Assembly (NCBI GenBank): GCA_002375495.1
Contig: DFLU01000012.1
Coordinates: forward strand, 374,068-438,067
Direction: 5' to 3'
Source: Flavobacteriaceae bacterium UBA3611
Lineage (GTDB): Bacteria > Bacteroidota > Bacteroidia > Flavobacteriales > Flavobacteriaceae
DNA: 64,000 nt
In this document: piece after piece, positions 1 through 8,375 of the stretch
Numbering within the stretch: position 1 is the stretch's first letter
Layout of the letters: every line of letters begins with the position of its first letter
Program-made: the position numbers and the translations under genes
Notes under the pieces: generated by a model
Told to the model about the DNA's origin: nothing
Databases searched by the model: none
Seen by the model: only the letters and a program-made list of their open reading frames with translations

Positions 1-1
1 G

Positions 2-1033
2 AATGATTTGTTTCCCAATAGCTCGCATCCTGTATTTAACGAAGTGGGCAAGCGATACCAGTCGCTCTCCAACTTTTTGGAGCATAACAATTCGAAGAAC
101 CGACCCTTTGTGTACGACCAAATTGTGGGCTACGGTGAATTGGTTTCTACACAGATTGTAAGTGCATATCTTTCCGAAGTACACATAGAAAATACCTTGC
201 TGGATGTGCGTTCATGTATAGAAACAGACAGTAATTACCGAGACGCAAAAGTAGATTGGGAAGCTACCCAAGAGCATATTTCAGCTAAAGTTTCAGCAAA
301 AGGAATTACCATTACCCAAGGATTTTTAGGCGCAGAAGGTGCCAATAATTTTACCACCACGCTCGGAAGAGAGGGAAGTGACTATACCGCCGCTATCTTT
401 GCGTATTGTTTGAATGCTGAAAGCGTCACTATTTGGAAAGATGTACCTGGAGTTTTAAATGCAGATCCGAGGTATTTCAGTAAAACCACGTTGTTGAACA
501 AAATTTCCTACCGTGAAGCCATAGAGCTTGCATTTTATGGGGCCTCTGTAATACACCCAAAAACATTACAACCCTTACAACGAAAGGAGATTCCGCTATT
601 TGTAAAATCATTTGTGAATCCGTTAGACCCTGGCACTTGCGTAGGGAAAGGAGTTACGCTAGACCCCATGGTTTCCTGCTTTATTTTAAAGAAAAACCAA
701 GTGCTGATCTCGTTATCGTCACTCGATTTTAATTTTATGATGGAGCACCACATTGGGGACGTGTTTAAATGGCTACACACCTATAAGATGAAGGTGGAAC
801 TGATTCAAAATTCTGCCATTAGTTTTTCAGTATGCGTAGACAATAAGTACGATAATCTGGCGCCATTATTAGCGAAATTGCGAAGTGCTTTTAAAGTAAG
901 CTGGAACGAAAACGTTACCCTGTATACCATTCGACATGCAGACTCGAAGCAGATAAAAGCAATTTTGAAAGACAAGACATTACTTTTGAAACAGGAGAGC
1001 CGAGGAACCGTGCAATTGGTAGTGAAAGAATAG
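2..1033 (+). CDS. lysC: Aspartate kinase, 5' end cut off by the window
   Basis: Aspartate kinase phosphorylates aspartate at the head of the lysine, threonine and methionine pathway in the cytoplasm. The open frame enters from the window edge, so the N-terminal lysine-binding segment is missing and the TTG at 8 is an internal Leu codon, not a start. Visible family motifs are EGSDYTAA (nucleotide site), KDVPGVLNADPR (the usual TDVDGVYTADPR-like aspartate/ATP motif) and YGASVIHPKTLQPL. The last ~120 residues read as paired ACT-type regulatory domains, which in this family sense lysine or threonine. Length fits a monofunctional enzyme of about 420 residues once the missing start is added. The subfamily (lysC versus another isozyme) cannot be decided here. 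Confidence 0.85.
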   Translation, partial: NDLFPNSSHPVFNEVGKRYQSLSNFLEHNNSKNRPFVYDQIVGYGELVSTQIVSAYLSEVHIENTLLDVRSCIETDSNYRDAKVDWEATQEHISAKVSAKGITITQGFLGAEGANNFTTTLGREGSDYTAAIFAYCLNAESVTIWKDVPGVLNADPRYFSKTTLLNKISYREAIELAFYGASVIHPKTLQPLQRKEIPLFVKSFVNPLDPGTCVGKGVTLDPMVSCFILKKNQVLISLSSLDFNFMMEHHIGDVFKWLHTYKMKVELIQNSAISFSVCVDNKYDNLAPLLAKLRSAFKVSWNENVTLYTIRHADSKQIKAILKDKTLLLKQESRGTVQLVVKE

Positions 1034-1045
1034 CAAGGGTTTCGC

Positions 1046-1053
1046 TATCTTTG
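1046..1053 (+). promoter_or_regulatory. Bacteroidetes -7 box (TATCTTTG) before the acyltransferase gene
   Basis: TATCTTTG matches the Bacteroidetes -7 consensus TAnnTTTG exactly and lies 24 nt before the ATG at 1078, giving a short leader of under 20 nt. No TTG box is found at the usual 17-23 nt spacing upstream, so this is a one-box match. Confidence 0.5.
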
Positions 1054-1077
1054 TGAGCAACCGCAACCAAGAACTCC

Positions 1078-2898
1078 ATGGGATTAGTTACTTCCAAAGA
1101 AATTGCCAAGGCAATAAAAGTCGATAAATTAGGCTTTTTAGGCACTTTTATGGGGTGGTCTTTAATGAAAGCGCTCAATATCTCAACCTGTAATAAAATT
1201 TACGACAGGAACAAACACCTAAACGGATTAGAATTTATCGATGCCCTGTTAGATGAGTTTGAAGTAGCCTACGAAATCCCAGAAGAAGACCTGAAGCGAA
1301 TCCCAAAAACAGGACCCTTTATTACCATTTCCAACCATCCGTTGGGCGGAATAGACGGAATTTTATTATTAAAACTAGTTTTAGAACGCCGTCCAGATTA
1401 TAAAATCATCGCCAATTTTTTACTACACCGCATCGAGCCGCTCAAGCCTTATGTGATGCCAGTAAATCCGTTTGAAGACCACAAGGAAGTCCAGAATAGT
1501 ATGGTTGGCTTTAAGGCTGCACTTACCCATCTCAGGGATGGGCAACCGTTGGGAGTGTTCCCTGCCGGCGAGGTGTCTACCCAAAAAGAGCACCAGATCA
1601 TGATTGATAAACCGTGGGAACCTGCTGCAATGAAACTGATCAAGAAAGCGCAGGTGCCGGTAATTCCTATTTATTTCCACGGAAGAAATAGCAAGAGTTT
1701 TTACAGATGGGCCAAAGTGAGTGATACCCTGCGTACCGCCAAGTTACCCAGTGAACTCCTCACACAGAAAGACCGAACATTGAAAGTTCGTATTGGGAAT
1801 CCGATTTCGGTGGCAGACCAACTTGAACATGAAAATTTAGATACGTATACAGCGTTTCTTCGAAAGAAAACATACGTATTGGCCAATCCGTTTCAGAAGA
1901 AAAAATTAATAGATACCCTTCCTAAATCCATTAAGCTACCCAAACAACCGAAAAAAATCGCTGGGCCCATTTCGGTTCCTACCATGGAAGCAGAAATTGC
2001 CGTGCTTTTGGAAGAAGACAAGCGTTTGTTGGTGAGCAAGAATTATGAAGTGTATCTGGCTCCTGCCGAAAAAATCCCCAATATTTTGCATGAAATTGGC
2101 CGATTGCGTGAAATTACCTTTCGGGAAGTGGGTGAGGGCACTAATAAATCGTTAGACCTAGATCCGTTTGACGCCTATTACCATCACATGTTTTTATGGG
2201 ACAATGAAGCCAAAAAAATAGCGGGTGCATACCGTATGGGTTTGGGGTCGAAAATTTTTGAAGCCTACGGAATCGACGGATTCTATCTTCAGGATTTGTT
2301 TCGTTTTGAGCCAGAATTGTACGACATGATGAGTAAGAGTATTGAAATGGGGCGTGCGTTTATCATTAAAGAATACCAGCAAAAACCCATGCCACTATTT
2401 TTACTGTGGAAAGGAATCGTGCACACTACCCTTAGATATCCTGAACACCGTTTCCTCATTGGGGGTGTAAGTATTAGCAATAAGTTTTCTGAATTCAGTA
2501 AAAGTTTGATGATTGAGTTTATGAAATCGAATTACTACGATCCCTACGTAGCGCAATACATCAACCCAAAAAAGGAGTATAAGGTAAAGTTGAAAGACGC
2601 CGACAAAGATTTCATCTTTGATGAAAGTGAAGCAGATTTAAATAAATTTGATAAGCTGATTGATGAGGTAGAACCTGGGTCATTACGACTGCCTGTTCTG
2701 ATTAAAAAGTACATTAAGCAAAATGCCAAGGTGGTCGCCTTTAACGTTGATCCACTTTTCAATAATGCGGTAGACGGGTTGATGTATATTCGTATTGCAG
2801 ATCTGCCCGAAAGTACCGTAAAACCTGTGATGGAAGAATTTCAGGCCGAATTGGAGAAAAAGTACAGCAATGGTACTAAAAATTCAGAAGAAGAATAG
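1078..2898 (+). CDS. olsF: Bifunctional acyltransferase of the OlsF type (ornithine/amino-lipid synthesis)
   Basis: The protein (606 aa) joins two acyltransferase domains. Residues ~50-270 are a PlsC/LPLAT domain with NHPLGGIDG (H87, D93) and the GVFPAGEVS motif, as in enzymes that put a fatty acyl chain on lyso-lipids. Residues ~315-600 resemble the GNAT-like OlsB/hemolysin domain (LREITFREVGEGTNKS, then a DPFD motif), which moves an acyl chain from acyl-ACP to an amino acid. The order LPLAT then OlsB-like is that of OlsF, reported in Serratia and Flavobacterium johnsoniae to make ornithine lipids in one protein. Substrate (ornithine, glycine or another amino acid) is inferred, not shown. 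It stands alone, 45 nt after the aspartate kinase and tail-to-tail with the next gene. Confidence 0.7.
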   Translation: MGLVTSKEIAKAIKVDKLGFLGTFMGWSLMKALNISTCNKIYDRNKHLNGLEFIDALLDEFEVAYEIPEEDLKRIPKTGPFITISNHPLGGIDGILLLKLVLERRPDYKIIANFLLHRIEPLKPYVMPVNPFEDHKEVQNSMVGFKAALTHLRDGQPLGVFPAGEVSTQKEHQIMIDKPWEPAAMKLIKKAQVPVIPIYFHGRNSKSFYRWAKVSDTLRTAKLPSELLTQKDRTLKVRIGNPISVADQLEHENLDTYTAFLRKKTYVLANPFQKKKLIDTLPKSIKLPKQPKKIAGPISVPTMEAEIAVLLEEDKRLLVSKNYEVYLAPAEKIPNILHEIGRLREITFREVGEGTNKSLDLDPFDAYYHHMFLWDNEAKKIAGAYRMGLGSKIFEAYGIDGFYLQDLFRFEPELYDMMSKSIEMGRAFIIKEYQQKPMPLFLLWKGIVHTTLRYPEHRFLIGGVSISNKFSEFSKSLMIEFMKSNYYDPYVAQYINPKKEYKVKLKDADKDFIFDESEADLNKFDKLIDEVEPGSLRLPVLIKKYIKQNAKVVAFNVDPLFNNAVDGLMYIRIADLPESTVKPVMEEFQAELEKKYSNGTKNSEEE

Positions 2899-2902
2899 GG
2901 TG

Positions 2903-3679
2903 TTAGTTTTGGTTTAGGGTAACGCTACTGTATTTCGCTTCAATGATTTTAAATATTCCGTAGGCTGCTAATCCTAAGGCTACTAATCCCATGACGATAG
3001 TTCCAAACTCATCTTGCAAGTAACTGAAAACATCAGTTTTACTAAGTTTTTGCGCACTGCCTGAAACCCCAGCTTTGAGAAATAAATAACCCAAAATACC
3101 TGCTACAATACCTCTTGCCGTGTATCCAACTTTTCCTGCGCGCATGACTAACGATTGTGCTTTCTGTGGAATTTCGGCCCCTTGTACTTCTTCTTTAAAC
3201 TTTCCTGAATACGCTTGATAAAATTCATAAACACCCTTTCCAACCAATGCGACACCAATTATAATTGCGAAAATTGTCGCATAATCAGAGCTGAATAGTA
3301 GTTTAGTTAATGACCCTTTCGAAGCGCTAGAACCCATCACTAAATTCAGTGCCGAATATGCCAGTACGCCATAGAGCGCGCCACTGATAAAATAGGCAAC
3401 ACGTTTTATCCATCCTTTCGCATCATCATTTTGGTTATTTCCATTACTAAAAACTTGATACCATCTATAGAAAACATATCCTAGCAGCCCGACCGCCAAA
3501 AGAACTAATAAAACATTACCAAAGGTTTGGTCTTTAATAAAGTCTAACACAGTGCCTGAACCTGATTTTTGTCCGCCAAGGCCAAATGCTGCTAGCGTAG
3601 TTAGTATTCCGATAATCAGATAGACGAATCCTTTTGTAGCAATTCCGAAACTTGCAAATTTCTCTCTTTTCCCGCTCAT
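2903..3679 (-). CDS. DUF1206 family membrane protein (copy 1)
   Basis: A 258-aa integral membrane protein with six hydrophobic segments arranged as three internal repeats of about 80 residues, the DUF1206 pattern. Each repeat starts near a (F/Y)-G-x-A-x-(K/R)-G motif (FGIATKGFVYL, GYTARGIVAGI). The function of the family is not known. A paralogue of nearly the same length lies at 4589-5371, with a DUF5995 gene on the opposite strand between them. The ATG at 3679 is preceded by a perfect 16-bp palindrome. Its stop lies 4 nt from the stop of the convergent acyltransferase gene, so the two transcripts probably overlap at their ends. Confidence 0.85.
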   Translation of the reverse strand: MSGKREKFASFGIATKGFVYLIIGILTTLAAFGLGGQKSGSGTVLDFIKDQTFGNVLLVLLAVGLLGYVFYRWYQVFSNGNNQNDDAKGWIKRVAYFISGALYGVLAYSALNLVMGSSASKGSLTKLLFSSDYATIFAIIIGVALVGKGVYEFYQAYSGKFKEEVQGAEIPQKAQSLVMRAGKVGYTARGIVAGILGYLFLKAGVSGSAQKLSKTDVFSYLQDEFGTIVMGLVALGLAAYGIFKIIEAKYSSVTLNQN

Positions 3680-3691
3680 AATTAGTTGGTT

Positions 3692-3707
3692 TTCTTAAAT
3701 TTAAGAA
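3692..3707. promoter_or_regulatory. Perfect 16-bp palindrome TTCTTAAATTTAAGAA
   Basis: The 16-bp sequence equals its own reverse complement and sits 13-28 nt upstream of the DUF1206 start at 3679, in the gap shared with the divergent DUF5995 gene. It could be an operator, but the region is AT-rich and no regulator is encoded next to it. Confidence 0.3.
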
Positions 3708-3833
3708 CTGAATAGGAGTATTTTAAATTATTTAGCAGAACTTTATCAATAATTTAAAGCATCTGTTAAATTGAAACTGTTGAAATATCTAAGCTTGCTA
3801 TATGTTTAATGTTATTTGTCATTTTTTATTTTA

Positions 3834-4586
3834 ATGAAATTAGCTAGCTCTATAGATGAAGTATTGACGCATCTCGATACTATTATTCGTTTTGAAATTG
3901 ATGCCGATAGCAATCTTGCGTATTTCCCCATACTCTACAAAAAAGTAACACAGCGCATTAAAGTGGGCATAGAAAAGGGTGAATTTGAAAACAACCATCG
4001 CATGGAAGTGCTCGATGTTATTTTTGCCAACCGCTATATCGAGGCGTATTACAATATGAAATCGAACGCGCCCATTTCCCAAAGCTGGAATGGTGCGTTT
4101 CAAGCTTCTTCCAATAACAAGTTACTTATCATGCAACACCTGCTGCTGGGTATTAACGCTCATATCAACCTCGATTTGGGTATTGCCGTAGCTGAAACTG
4201 TTGGGGTTGATGGTAATTTGGCCGATTTCCAGCAAGATTTTTATACGATTAATGCAATTCTAGAAAACATGGTAGATGATGTGCAAGCAGGAATTGGGAA
4301 GGTTTCCCCCTTGTTTTATCTGCTAGAAAAAGTTGGAAAGGGCCGAGAAGATAAAATCGTTTCCTTCAGCATAAATATAGCTAGAGATGGTGCTTGGCTT
4401 TTTGCAAACGAATATCACCTAACCCCAGATAGAGATTTTTCGCTGAGTGGGCGCGACACGGTGATTGCCTTGCTTGCTACCAAACTCACCACGACAAAGA
4501 GCAGGTGGTTGCGATGGACGATTAAAAGTATTCGTTGGTTGGAGAATAAAAATGTAAAACAAGTTGCTGAAATTTTAAACGCATAG
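3834..4586 (+). CDS. DUF5995 family protein
   Basis: A 250-aa soluble protein that matches the DUF5995 pattern: an N-terminal helix with IDEVLTHLDTIIR, a YKKVTQRIKVGIEKGEF stretch, then RMEVLDVIFANRYIEAYY and a HLLLGINAHINLDLG motif. The family's function is not established; the conserved His/Asp in AHINLDLG could bind a metal, which is my guess. I use the ATG at 3834; the same frame can be extended to a TTG at 3816 but that adds only six hydrophobic residues. It is convergent with and almost touches the second DUF1206 gene (stop to stop gap 2 nt). Confidence 0.75.
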   Translation: MKLASSIDEVLTHLDTIIRFEIDADSNLAYFPILYKKVTQRIKVGIEKGEFENNHRMEVLDVIFANRYIEAYYNMKSNAPISQSWNGAFQASSNNKLLIMQHLLLGINAHINLDLGIAVAETVGVDGNLADFQQDFYTINAILENMVDDVQAGIGKVSPLFYLLEKVGKGREDKIVSFSINIARDGAWLFANEYHLTPDRDFSLSGRDTVIALLATKLTTTKSRWLRWTIKSIRWLENKNVKQVAEILNA

Positions 4587-4588
4587 CA

Positions 4589-5371
4589 TTAGTTGACCAC
4601 ATCTAAATCGCTGTACATAGATTTCGATAAAAAGAAGAATCCGTAAACGGCAAACCCCAAAGCTATGATGCCCATTGGTACTACTCCAAACACATCCCGC
4701 AACCAAGTAAATGCATCGCTTTCTTCTACGTTGAAAACGTCGTTTGTAAGTCCGCTCCTTAAAAAAAGATAAGCCATCACACCAATAACGATTCCACGAG
4801 CGGTATAGCCTACTCTTCCCGAAAAATGAAGCCAATATCGTTTATTTCCATGCTGGTCTTTCGATTCGATATCGCCTTTAAAAATTTGTTGGTATGCAAA
4901 ATATAATTGATATCCAGCCTTAACAAGTAGACCAACTCCAATGATGATAGCGATAATTTGGGCATGCTTTGATCCCAGAATAGAATTGATTAATTTGCTG
5001 TTGCTTTGTCCTGCGCGGGAGGCATCAATTAATACGAGCGCGGCTGAAAAAGCGAGGAGGAGGTAAAATAGCCCCCCAAAAAATAAACTGATACGAGTAA
5101 CGAGTATTTCAAACTTATTATCAGATTTAAAATTGGCATAGGCTGTTTTGTACCACAACCAAAAAGTGTAGCAACACAATCCAACAACGAGGGTGAGTAG
5201 CAATAGCTTTCCGAAGATTTGGTCGGCCAAAAATTCGATAACACCTTGCATGTTCAGCTTATCGTTCCTAAAGCCAACAGCTGTCATAGCAGCAGCAATT
5301 CCGATTAAGAGATGAACAACACCTTTTGTAGCAAAGCCGAAACGGGCAAATTTTTCTTTTTTTGTAGTCAT
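4589..5371 (-). CDS. DUF1206 family membrane protein (copy 2)
   Basis: A 260-aa membrane protein with the same three-repeat, six-helix layout as the product of 2903-3679, including FGFATKGVVHLLIG near the start, GYTARGIVIGV in the third repeat and the shared ending GxxAYGxFxxxxxxYS. The two genes are paralogues separated by an oppositely oriented gene. I take the ATG at 5371; the upstream in-frame TTG at 5377 adds two residues and has no support. No function is known for the family, and neither copy shows catalytic motifs. Confidence 0.85.
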   Translation of the reverse strand: MTTKKEKFARFGFATKGVVHLLIGIAAAMTAVGFRNDKLNMQGVIEFLADQIFGKLLLLTLVVGLCCYTFWLWYKTAYANFKSDNKFEILVTRISLFFGGLFYLLLAFSAALVLIDASRAGQSNSKLINSILGSKHAQIIAIIIGVGLLVKAGYQLYFAYQQIFKGDIESKDQHGNKRYWLHFSGRVGYTARGIVIGVMAYLFLRSGLTNDVFNVEESDAFTWLRDVFGVVPMGIIALGFAVYGFFFLSKSMYSDLDVVN

Positions 5372-5413
5372 GTACAAATAGCCATTTGGCCATTTCAGTC
5401 GTAAAATTATAGA

Positions 5414-6130
5414 TTACCTATATTCTGGGTTTTCAAAATTCCATCGGGTGCCATCATCCCAGTCGGCTCTCGAGTTCCCATAAGAAGGGTATCCTCCTTG
5501 GTCTTGTAGCATTTTTGCCAAGTGTAACAGGTTATAGGTCATAAACGTAGTGTTCCGGTTGGTAAAATCGTTGTCTTTTGCGGTGCTACCTTCGTCATTA
5601 TAACTGGGTCCTGGACCTGCTTCTCCTATCCATCCGCAGTCGGCTTGTGGCGGAATGCTATATCCAATGTGTTGTAAGGCATACAGTGTTCCCATAGCAA
5701 CGTGCTTTATTCCGTCTTCGTTGCCGGTGATGATACAACCACCTACTTTTCCGTAGAAATAATACTGTCCTTTTTCGTTTCGTTTACCACTTTCGCCGTA
5801 CAACCGTTCAATTAATTTTGTGGCAACAGACGACTTTTCGCCTAACCAAATCGGAGTACCGATCACAAGAATATCGGCATCCTGAACCTTTTTCCAAAGT
5901 TCGGGCCATTCATCTTTTTCTGCCCCGTGTTCGGTCATATCGTGGTAAACGCCATAGGCAACGTGATGGTTTACAAAACGAAGGTATTCTACAGTCACTC
6001 CTTCAGAACGCATGATATTAATCGAAACATCCATTAACGCCTTAGTGTGGCTCATGCGTGGGGTTCTTTTTAATGTACAGTTTATGTAGAGCGCTTTAAG
6101 GGTGCTAAAATCAGGTTTATTTGATGCCAT
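5414..6130 (-). CDS. Flavodoxin-like NAD(P)H-dependent FMN oxidoreductase
   Basis: The protein (239 aa) has a flavodoxin-like fold: a first beta strand ALYINCTLKRTPRMSHT that forms the phosphate loop, ADILVIGTPIWLGEKSS for the FMN ring contact, and GGCIITGNEDG later. Such proteins reduce quinones, dyes or azo compounds with NAD(P)H; the substrate here is unknown. The start at 6130 is chosen because the family begins with the strand just after it; the frame stays open to 6208 but that extension lies inside the upstream gene. It overlaps the 3' end of 6117-6593 by 14 nt, so the two are likely co-transcribed and translationally coupled. Confidence 0.8.
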   Translation of the reverse strand: MASNKPDFSTLKALYINCTLKRTPRMSHTKALMDVSINIMRSEGVTVEYLRFVNHHVAYGVYHDMTEHGAEKDEWPELWKKVQDADILVIGTPIWLGEKSSVATKLIERLYGESGKRNEKGQYYFYGKVGGCIITGNEDGIKHVAMGTLYALQHIGYSIPPQADCGWIGEAGPGPSYNDEGSTAKDNDFTNRNTTFMTYNLLHLAKMLQDQGGYPSYGNSRADWDDGTRWNFENPEYR

Positions 6131-6593
6131 GGCGAAGGGTTTGTTTTGAACTTTTTGGTGTTGAAATAGTACTTCTTGAGTTGAGCAAGGCCGAAACGTC
6201 CATTGCATCCTGTAATCCGTCTAGTTGAGATAACAATTGTACGGTGGCACAGAGCCCATCAAAAAGGATGGCTTTATCTGTGCGGTTCGTTGGGCTAAAG
6301 TGGTTGTGTTTAATAGGAAGTTGATATCCGCAACCCCTTAAAAATGCTGCTTCAATTTGAAGTAGCTCTAAAGGCGTGTATCCATTAAAACGCTTTCCTA
6401 ACTGTTGATGCACTGTACCCACATAATTGAGACATAGTGAGCCGTGATGGTCTGAAAGATGTTTCCAGGCATCGGCGCCATCTAAAATAGTTCCTACAGC
6501 ACATTGCTGGCAGTATTCGGGATGTAGCGTATTTGCGTGATAAGCCGTATAGAGTTTGTTTACGGCAGCTTCAAAGCGCGCAGTAGTTTTCAT
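6117..6593 (-). CDS. Conserved flavobacterial protein of unknown function with a CxxC pair
   Basis: A 158-aa soluble protein with two conserved-looking blocks: LHPEYCQQCAVGTILDG, which holds a CxxC pair, and LNYVGTVHQQLGKRFNGYTPLELLQIEAAFL. A second half contains GLCATVQLLSQLDG. Relatives in flavobacteria are, as I recall, often labelled 'Na(+)-translocating NADH-quinone reductase subunit F', but nothing here resembles NqrF (no ferredoxin cysteine motif, no FAD or NADH domain, far too short), so I do not use that name. The CxxC and histidines (HLSDHHG) suggest metal or redox binding. It heads a two-gene unit with the flavodoxin-like gene. Confidence 0.6.
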   Translation of the reverse strand: MKTTARFEAAVNKLYTAYHANTLHPEYCQQCAVGTILDGADAWKHLSDHHGSLCLNYVGTVHQQLGKRFNGYTPLELLQIEAAFLRGCGYQLPIKHNHFSPTNRTDKAILFDGLCATVQLLSQLDGLQDAMDVSALLNSRSTISTPKSSKQTLRHGIK

Positions 6594-6664
6594 AGCTTTC
6601 TTTTTTAGTAAAAAGATACGAAAAATTAGCCATGAAACATGACGCGTTTTTTATAGGTTACATT

Positions 6665-7024
6665 TTAAAAATGTAACAATACAATAGCAATTGCCGCTGG
6701 AAGCGCTTGTACCACAGCTATTTTCTTAGAAACTGTGATGCCGCCATAGACGCCAGCTACAAAAACACATCCTAAAAAGAATAGCGAAATATTAAAATTC
6801 CAGTGGGCATTTTCAATAAAGAACGTCCAGATGAGTCCCGCAGCCAAGAAACCGTTGTAGAGACCTTGGTTGGCCGCCATCGATTTTGTAGGCTGAAAGA
6901 GCTCTTTAGGGAATCCCCTGAAAATTTTAGGACCCTTGGTGGTCCAAGCGAACATTTCAAAATACAGAAAATAGAGATGTAAAAAGGCAATGACGCCAAT
7001 GAGCACTTGCGTGATGATTTGCAT
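6665..7024 (-). CDS. DUF1304 family small membrane protein
   Basis: A 119-aa protein with four hydrophobic helices that fits DUF1304: helix 1 with VIAFLHLYFLYFEMFAW, then NQGLYNGFLAAGLIW, a third helix with GCVFVAGVYGG and a final short helix. The family has no proven activity. It begins only 3 nt after the arsenate reductase stop (stop at 7028, start at 7024), so it appears to be the last gene of the ars operon and may act with it. Confidence 0.8.
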   Translation of the reverse strand: MQIITQVLIGVIAFLHLYFLYFEMFAWTTKGPKIFRGFPKELFQPTKSMAANQGLYNGFLAAGLIWTFFIENAHWNFNISLFFLGCVFVAGVYGGITVSKKIAVVQALPAAIAIVLLHF

Positions 7025-7027
7025 AGC

Positions 7028-7444
7028 TTATAGATTGGTTTCGATGAAGTTACGACAATATTCTTTTATTTCGTCGCGGGCTTTATCGAAAGCTGCTTCT
7101 GTTTCGGCAGGGGAGCCTTCAAATTTGGAAGGATCGTAAAAATTATTATGAAATCTCTCGGCGTTTGGGGCTGGTATAAAGGGGCAATTTTCATATGCAT
7201 GGTCGCAGACCGTAATGATATAATCCCAATCGATATCTTGATATTCATCTACGTGGTTAGACGTGTGGTTTGAAATGTCAATGCCATCCCGCTGCATGGT
7301 TGCCACGGCGCCTGGGTTTAGCCCGTGGGTTTCTATACCAGCACTGTATACAACTGCTTTATCTTTGGCAAATTTCTTTAGGTAGCCTTCTGCCATCTGA
7401 CTTCGGCAGCTGTTTCCTGTACAGAGAACTAAAATGCTTTTCAT
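7028..7444 (-). CDS. arsC: Arsenate reductase, low-molecular-weight phosphatase type
   Basis: The enzyme (139 aa) reduces arsenate to arsenite in the cytoplasm. It has the LMW-PTP/ArsC P-loop LCTGNSCRSQMAEG near the start, then a CDHAYENCPF segment that supplies the second redox cysteine pair and DPSKFEGS, the Asp loop. I start at the ATG at 7444 because the P-loop strand follows directly; the frame extends to 7483 but only into the gap after the DUF6428 gene. The operon order is arsR, DUF6428, arsC, DUF1304. No ArsB or Acr3 efflux pump is in the window, so arsenite export must be encoded elsewhere or served by another transporter. Confidence 0.88.
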   Translation of the reverse strand: MKSILVLCTGNSCRSQMAEGYLKKFAKDKAVVYSAGIETHGLNPGAVATMQRDGIDISNHTSNHVDEYQDIDWDYIITVCDHAYENCPFIPAPNAERFHNNFYDPSKFEGSPAETEAAFDKARDEIKEYCRNFIETNL

Positions 7445-7455
7445 ATATAAAAAAT

Positions 7456-7947
7456 TTAGCAACAGCCACTTTCTGGCGAGCAATAGTTACTAGTTGATGT
7501 TTCAAGCGTGGGTTCTGGTATTCCGCAAAGTTCTTTTGCTTTACAATCTGTTTTCTGAATGCTTAACGACACCACTAACTGGTTGCCCTTTACCGAAAGT
7601 TCAGAAATGTATAATTGTGCCGTATGGAATGATGCGTTGCTATATTCAAACTTGATTTCAGCATTCATGTCGTACGGTCTCATGCGCCCAACCTTATTTA
7701 AGATTGCCAAGGCTTTGTACACAGACATATATTCTGTTTTTCCGGCTTCAGAAGGGCTCTCCCATAGTTGCACAACGGTTTCATTCCATGCGTCTTGCCC
7801 GGCTCCACAATCTACTGAATCTATTTTTACATGTTTTACCTCGGTAATGTGGTAATTGGCGCCTACTAATTTGTTGGGGCTGTATTCAAACAGCAAGGCT
7901 TTATCGGCGTGTGGTTGTAGTTTTTCAAAAAATTCAATTGTTTTCAT
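7456..7947 (-). CDS. DUF6428 family protein of the arsenic operon
   Basis: A 163-aa soluble protein of a family that in Bacteroidetes travels with arsR and arsC. It has DCGAGQDAWNETVVQLW near the middle and ends in a cysteine-rich tail (residues ~130-163) with CKAKELCG and CSPESGCC. The tail could bind arsenite or another soft metal ion; this is inference from cysteine spacing. It lies 11 nt upstream of arsC and 12 nt downstream of arsR on the same strand, so it is expected to be under ArsR control. Confidence 0.75.
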   Translation of the reverse strand: MKTIEFFEKLQPHADKALLFEYSPNKLVGANYHITEVKHVKIDSVDCGAGQDAWNETVVQLWESPSEAGKTEYMSVYKALAILNKVGRMRPYDMNAEIKFEYSNASFHTAQLYISELSVKGNQLVVSLSIQKTDCKAKELCGIPEPTLETSTSNYCSPESGCC

Positions 7948-7959
7948 AATAGTTTATTT

Positions 7960-8286
7960 TTAGTAGCAGCACTTGGCTTCAGTCGATTCAAAAAATTCGT
8001 GGAACAATGATTTCAATTCATTTAGTTTTTCAACATTAATTCGATAGTATTGGCTATTTCCATCCATCTTACTTTTCAGCAAACCAACTTTTTTAATCAC
8101 TTGTAAATGTTGGGAAGTAGTGGGCTGCGAAAGCTTAATTTTTTCTGAAATATCCTTACATAAACAACCTTCGCAATCGCCAATATAGTTTAGAATAGCC
8201 ACGCGTGCCGGATTGCTAAGTACTTTTGCGTAATCTGCCAACTTATTGGCCTGCATCGGATGTATATGTCTTTTGGTAATACCCAT
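7960..8286 (-). CDS. arsR: ArsR-family metalloid-responsive repressor
   Basis: A 108-aa winged-helix protein. Residues ~15-95 carry the ArsR fold, with SNPARVAILNYI, a recognition helix around LSQPTTSQHLQVIKK and a wing. Cysteines are placed in CEGCLCKD after the second helix and as a CC pair three residues from the C-terminus; these can form an arsenite site like that of other ArsR proteins. It leads the operon arsR-DUF6428-arsC-DUF1304 and sits 13 nt from an 18-bp perfect palindrome that is the likely autoregulatory operator. Confidence 0.88.
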   Translation of the reverse strand: MGITKRHIHPMQANKLADYAKVLSNPARVAILNYIGDCEGCLCKDISEKIKLSQPTTSQHLQVIKKVGLLKSKMDGNSQYYRINVEKLNELKSLFHEFFESTEAKCCY

Positions 8287-8299
8287 GGGTTATTAAATA

Positions 8300-8317
8300 G
8301 TAATATTGCAATATTAC
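8300..8317. promoter_or_regulatory. ArsR operator: 18-bp perfect palindrome GTAATATTGCAATATTAC
   Basis: The sequence is identical to its reverse complement over 18 bp and lies 14-31 nt upstream of the arsR ATG. ArsR-family repressors bind such AT-rich dyads over their own promoter and leave when arsenite binds. No other gene starts between this site and arsR. Confidence 0.7.
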
Positions 8318-8335
8318 GATATTAAAATGAAATAA

Positions 8336-8368
8336 AAAAGCCTTCCGATTTAAAAGGAAGGCCTTTTT
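8336..8368 (-). terminator. Rho-independent terminator of the TM2 gene unit
   Basis: GCCTTCC at 8340-8346 pairs with GGAAGGC at 8356-8362. On the minus strand the hairpin follows the TM2 stop at 8376 by about 8 nt and is followed by a T-run (the A-run at 8335-8339 of the plus strand). It separates the TM2 pair from the ars operon. Confidence 0.75.
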
Positions 8369-8375
8369 ACTTATT

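Noticed and set aside
6131..6208. Longer start for the flavodoxin-like protein
   Set aside because: The added 26 residues overlap the upstream gene and precede the natural first beta strand.
6117..6593. Label as NADH-quinone reductase subunit F
   Set aside because: No ferredoxin, FAD or NADH motif and only 158 residues; NqrF is about 400.
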